Shown: one piece after another, positions 39,403 to 40,015 of the stretch
Layout: each line of letters starts with the position of its first letter
How positions within the stretch are numbered: the stretch's first letter is position 1
Origin: Bacteroidota bacterium
GTDB taxonomy: Bacteria > Bacteroidota > Bacteroidia > B-17B0 > Aurantibacillaceae
Assembly: GCA_003153315.1 (NCBI GenBank)
Contig: PLYA01000079.1
Location: 18,884 to 58,898, forward strand
Length of the DNA: 40,015 nt
Direction of reading: 5' to 3'
The notes under the pieces: generated by a model
The model's input: the letters and a program-made list of their open reading frames with translations, nothing else
The model's database searches: none
What the model was told of the DNA's origin: nothing
Program-made: the position numbers and the translations under genes

Positions 39403-39780
39403 ATGTCTATACACATTGGAGAAATTATAAAGAACCTTGTAAAGAGTAAGGGTATAAGCGTAACAGAGTTTGCTGATAAGATAAATTACTCACGAAGAAA
39501 TGTCTATGAAATATTCGACAAGAAAACCATAGATACAGGCTTGCTTATTAAAATAGGTAGCGTTCTTGGCAAGAACCTGTTTTTACTTTATGTATCTGAT
39601 ATGGAGATTGCCGAACATAAAGCAGACAAGAAATCCACTAACGATGAGTTAGTAGAAACAGTTGCACAGCTAAAAAACATAGTAACCTCTTTAGAGAAAG
39701 TTGATAGCGTTAAGTTTAAAAAAGTGGCTACTGATAAATCAGAAGGACAAAAAAAGAAAACGGCAGCTAAGAAAAAGTAA
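39403..39780 (+). CDS. XRE-family HTH regulator, copy 2
   Basis: A 125-residue paralogue of the regulator at 34483 with exactly the same length. The HTH domain (IGEIIKNLVKSKGISVTEFADKINYSRRNVYEIFDKKTIDTGLLIKIGSVLGKNLF) aligns without gaps to the other copy. The C-terminal half differs: a coiled-coil-like TNDELVETVAQLKNIVTSLEKVDS followed by a Lys-rich tail (GQKKKTAAKKK). Two palindromes sit upstream. It is divergent from the lipoprotein pair and is followed closely by a truncated Cys/His-rich gene. Confidence 0.85.
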   Translation: MSIHIGEIIKNLVKSKGISVTEFADKINYSRRNVYEIFDKKTIDTGLLIKIGSVLGKNLFLLYVSDMEIAEHKADKKSTNDELVETVAQLKNIVTSLEKVDSVKFKKVATDKSEGQKKKTAAKKK

Positions 39781-39785
39781 TTTTG
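39778..39785 (+). promoter_or_regulatory. TAnnTTTG -7 element for the last gene
   Basis: TAATTTTG overlaps the TAA stop of the second XRE gene and ends four bases before the ATG at 39790, predicting a leaderless transcript. The match may be coincidental in such AT-rich DNA. Confidence 0.35.
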
Positions 39786-39789
39786 TGTT

Positions 39790-40015
39790 ATGCCTTACAT
39801 CAAGAACCTTAATAAAACAAAAGATAAAGAGTGTGAATGTGATAGTTGGATAACCCATTGGGAAAAACATAGAGGCATGGCAGCAGAAAAATGTAGTATA
39901 TATAATTGTAAAGAAACTAATTTAGTTGGTGCGCATATTAAGAAAGTAAAAGATGATGGTAAGCATTACATATTACCATTATGCAGAGGACATAATAACA
40001 GTAATAAAGAAATGG
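39790..40015 (+). CDS. Truncated small Cys/His-rich (HNH-like) protein
   Basis: 75 residues are present before the window ends. It starts MPYIKNLNKTKDKECECDSWITHWEKHRG and has Cys/His pairs: CxC at the start, CSIYNC, then the segment NLVGAHIKKVKDDGKHYILPLCRGHNNSNKEM. The GAHI...YILPLC..HN pattern is shared by a widespread family of small zinc-binding, HNH-like proteins found with mobile and restriction genes. The HNH resemblance is by pattern only; nuclease activity is unproven. The gene follows the XRE gene after 9 bp. Confidence 0.6.
   Translation, partial: MPYIKNLNKTKDKECECDSWITHWEKHRGMAAEKCSIYNCKETNLVGAHIKKVKDDGKHYILPLCRGHNNSNKEM

Overview
The window looks like a chromosomal segment of a member of the Bacteroidota. 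The DNA is AT-rich. Many genes are preceded by the phylum's TAnnTTTG promoter element. The outer-membrane proteins are of Bacteroidota type: a DUF5723 barrel, a TonB-receptor-like barrel with a carboxypeptidase-like plug, and DDGSC lipoproteins. No genus can be named from this sequence alone.

Positions 1 to about 27,550 are ordinary chromosome. From the left: the start of scoB (CoA transferase), a DUF5723 barrel protein, pdxJ (vitamin B6), a dnaB-yciO pair, an orphan lipoprotein, a TPR protein with rsmE, and then an inorganic-carbon uptake module. That module is dabA, a short repeat ORF, dabB, a SulP transporter and an outer-membrane porin, ending at a clear terminator. DabA keeps its carbonic-anhydrase-like metal ligands, so the set should hydrate or import CO2/bicarbonate using the ion gradient, probably to feed carboxylations rather than autotrophy. 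After it come mqo, a two-domain dehydrogenase, a large barrel protein with a ten-G tract, a 70-residue small protein, a TlpA-like thioredoxin protein, gltX and a ComF-family gene.

Positions from about 27,600 to the end are accessory DNA. They hold an orphan gene between 11-bp direct repeats, a tRNA-like sequence, an IS1595/ISXO2-type transposase, and ten closely packed minus-strand genes (30,077-34,340). These ten encode a HEPN-like protein with an overlapping partner, a protein made of two copies of one domain, a DUF2442 protein, two tandem paralogues, and several small unknowns. A divergent XRE regulator leads into a one-polypeptide Eco57I-type restriction-modification enzyme and a pRiA4b ORF-3-like protein. 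Then come two small lipoproteins, a second paralogous XRE regulator, and a truncated Cys/His-rich protein. The mix suggests a defence or mobile island whose right edge lies outside the window. No integrase is visible.

Two signals are not explained by standard features. (1) Two arrays of 21-bp repeats, one upstream of scoB and one between dabA and dabB. Each unit has a dyad core that is GCC-N4-GGC in the first array and ACC-N4-GGT in the second, with mostly purine-pyrimidine alternation in the centre. (2) The minus-strand cassette of unknown genes next to the restriction enzyme, with internal duplications and twin regulators at the cassette start and beyond the enzyme. Assignments rest on reading motifs; no database search was run.
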